Source: Sphingomonas sp. KR3-1 (lineage in GTDB: Bacteria; Pseudomonadota; Alphaproteobacteria; Sphingomonadales; Sphingomonadaceae). Taken from it: a DNA stretch of 64,000 nucleotides. Location of the stretch: the NCBI RefSeq assembly GCF_040049295.1, contig NZ_JBDZDQ010000001.1:1736001-1800000 (forward strand). The letters run 5' to 3'. The translations under genes were made by a program, and so were the position numbers. Below are positions 63,709-64,000 of this stretch, piece by piece; position 1 is the first letter of the stretch, and each line of letters begins with the position of its first letter. Below the pieces are notes generated by a model. That model was not told the origin of the DNA. It made no database searches and saw nothing but the letters and a program-made list of their open reading frames with translations.

Positions 63709-64000
63709 TTGAAGGACCCCCGAATTGCCGAAATCGCCTTGAGCACCGGAACGGGCGGCTTGCCGGAAACGATCCGCACGCGATCGAGCAGCGTCGAATG
63801 CCCGGCATAGAAGCGCCCGATCAGCTGGGGATCGAGCTGGTAGAAGCGCTGCAGGATACGGTACCGCTCCTGGGGCTCGGCAGCCTTGAACAACATGGCG
63901 GCGAGCATGCGGTAGAATGCGCGGCGACGCCATGTCGATCTGGCGAAATCATGGAGCAGCCGGTGCAATGCCGCGCCGCCAAGGTCGCTCGCCGCGGCGA
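63705..64000 (-). CDS. crtY: Lycopene beta-cyclase CrtY (partial, N-terminus outside window)
   Basis: The last 98 codons are visible. The stretch RRRAFYRMLAAMLFKAAEPQ, RYRILQRFYQLDPQLIGRFYAG, RVRIVSGKPPVPVLKAI is typical of the CrtY C-terminus. The frame continues past position 64000. It forms the beta-ionone rings of beta-carotene. It heads the operon crtY-crtI-LOG-crtB, coupled to crtI by GTGA. Confidence 0.85.
   Translation of the reverse strand, partial: AAASDLGGAALHRLLHDFARSTWRRRAFYRMLAAMLFKAAEPQERYRILQRFYQLDPQLIGRFYAGHSTLLDRVRIVSGKPPVPVLKAISAIRGSFK

Overview
The window is a GC-rich chromosomal segment from an alphaproteobacterium, most likely Sphingomonas or a close relative in the Sphingomonadaceae. 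The evidence is the crtY-crtI-crtB carotenoid genes at the right end, the nadD-rsfS-rlmH-envC-ctpA gene order, Coq7 and UbiG for ubiquinone, a two-gene glnK-amtB unit, repeated GTCATCCCCGC/GTCATCCCGGC-type intergenic hairpins, and many short lipoproteins and signal-peptide proteins of sphingomonad type. No prophage, insertion sequence, CRISPR array, rRNA or convincing tRNA was found. Genes are densely packed, and many neighbours overlap through ATGA or GTGA.

Left part (1-8.9 kb): a truncated TetR regulator with a palindromic operator, a His/Asp-rich mini-lipoprotein and a DJ-1/PfpI protein. They are followed by a minus-strand block that starts with a radical SAM protein of the 'linked to uracil-DNA glycosylase' family and a hemerythrin. 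Next come a parallel beta-helix protein and its diheme cytochrome partner, then a fused TIGR03915/UdgX protein. The radical SAM start codon sits directly under a GTTC-N7-GTTC LexA (SOS) box.

8.9-31.9 kb: housekeeping genes. These include nadD-rsfS-rlmH-envC-like-ctpA-dsbB-coq7, an M3 peptidase, proA, a DUF3667 zinc-ribbon membrane protein, cpoB-tilS-ftsH, a RodZ-like protein, ptsP, a PadR/membrane-protein pair, a nitronate monooxygenase, a TonB-like protein and lysC.

31.9-46.6 kb: ubiG, a sugar-binding-like secreted protein under a LacI-type operator, and csaA. A second SOS box precedes an endonuclease III-like glycosylase, which is followed by ung. Then come an S41 peptidase lipoprotein, several small exported proteins, thiC with a TPP riboswitch and a visible Shine-Dalgarno-masking hairpin, mipA, a sterol desaturase, and glnK-amtB driven by a sigma-54 promoter and closed by tandem terminators.

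46.6-64 kb: a GMC oxidoreductase that overlaps a second sterol desaturase by 67 bp, and a tightly coupled recQ-lipoprotein-BLH phosphatase-membrane protein operon. These are followed by a Tat-exported GH47 mannosidase homologue, a HerA-like ATPase, an alpha/beta hydrolase, an Atm1-type ABC exporter, small membrane or cysteine-rich proteins, and the crtY(partial)-crtI-LOG-crtB operon.

The most notable theme is DNA repair. Two separate uracil/base-excision loci each carry a near-consensus alphaproteobacterial SOS box, and one of them includes the uncharacterised radical SAM / UdgX pair.
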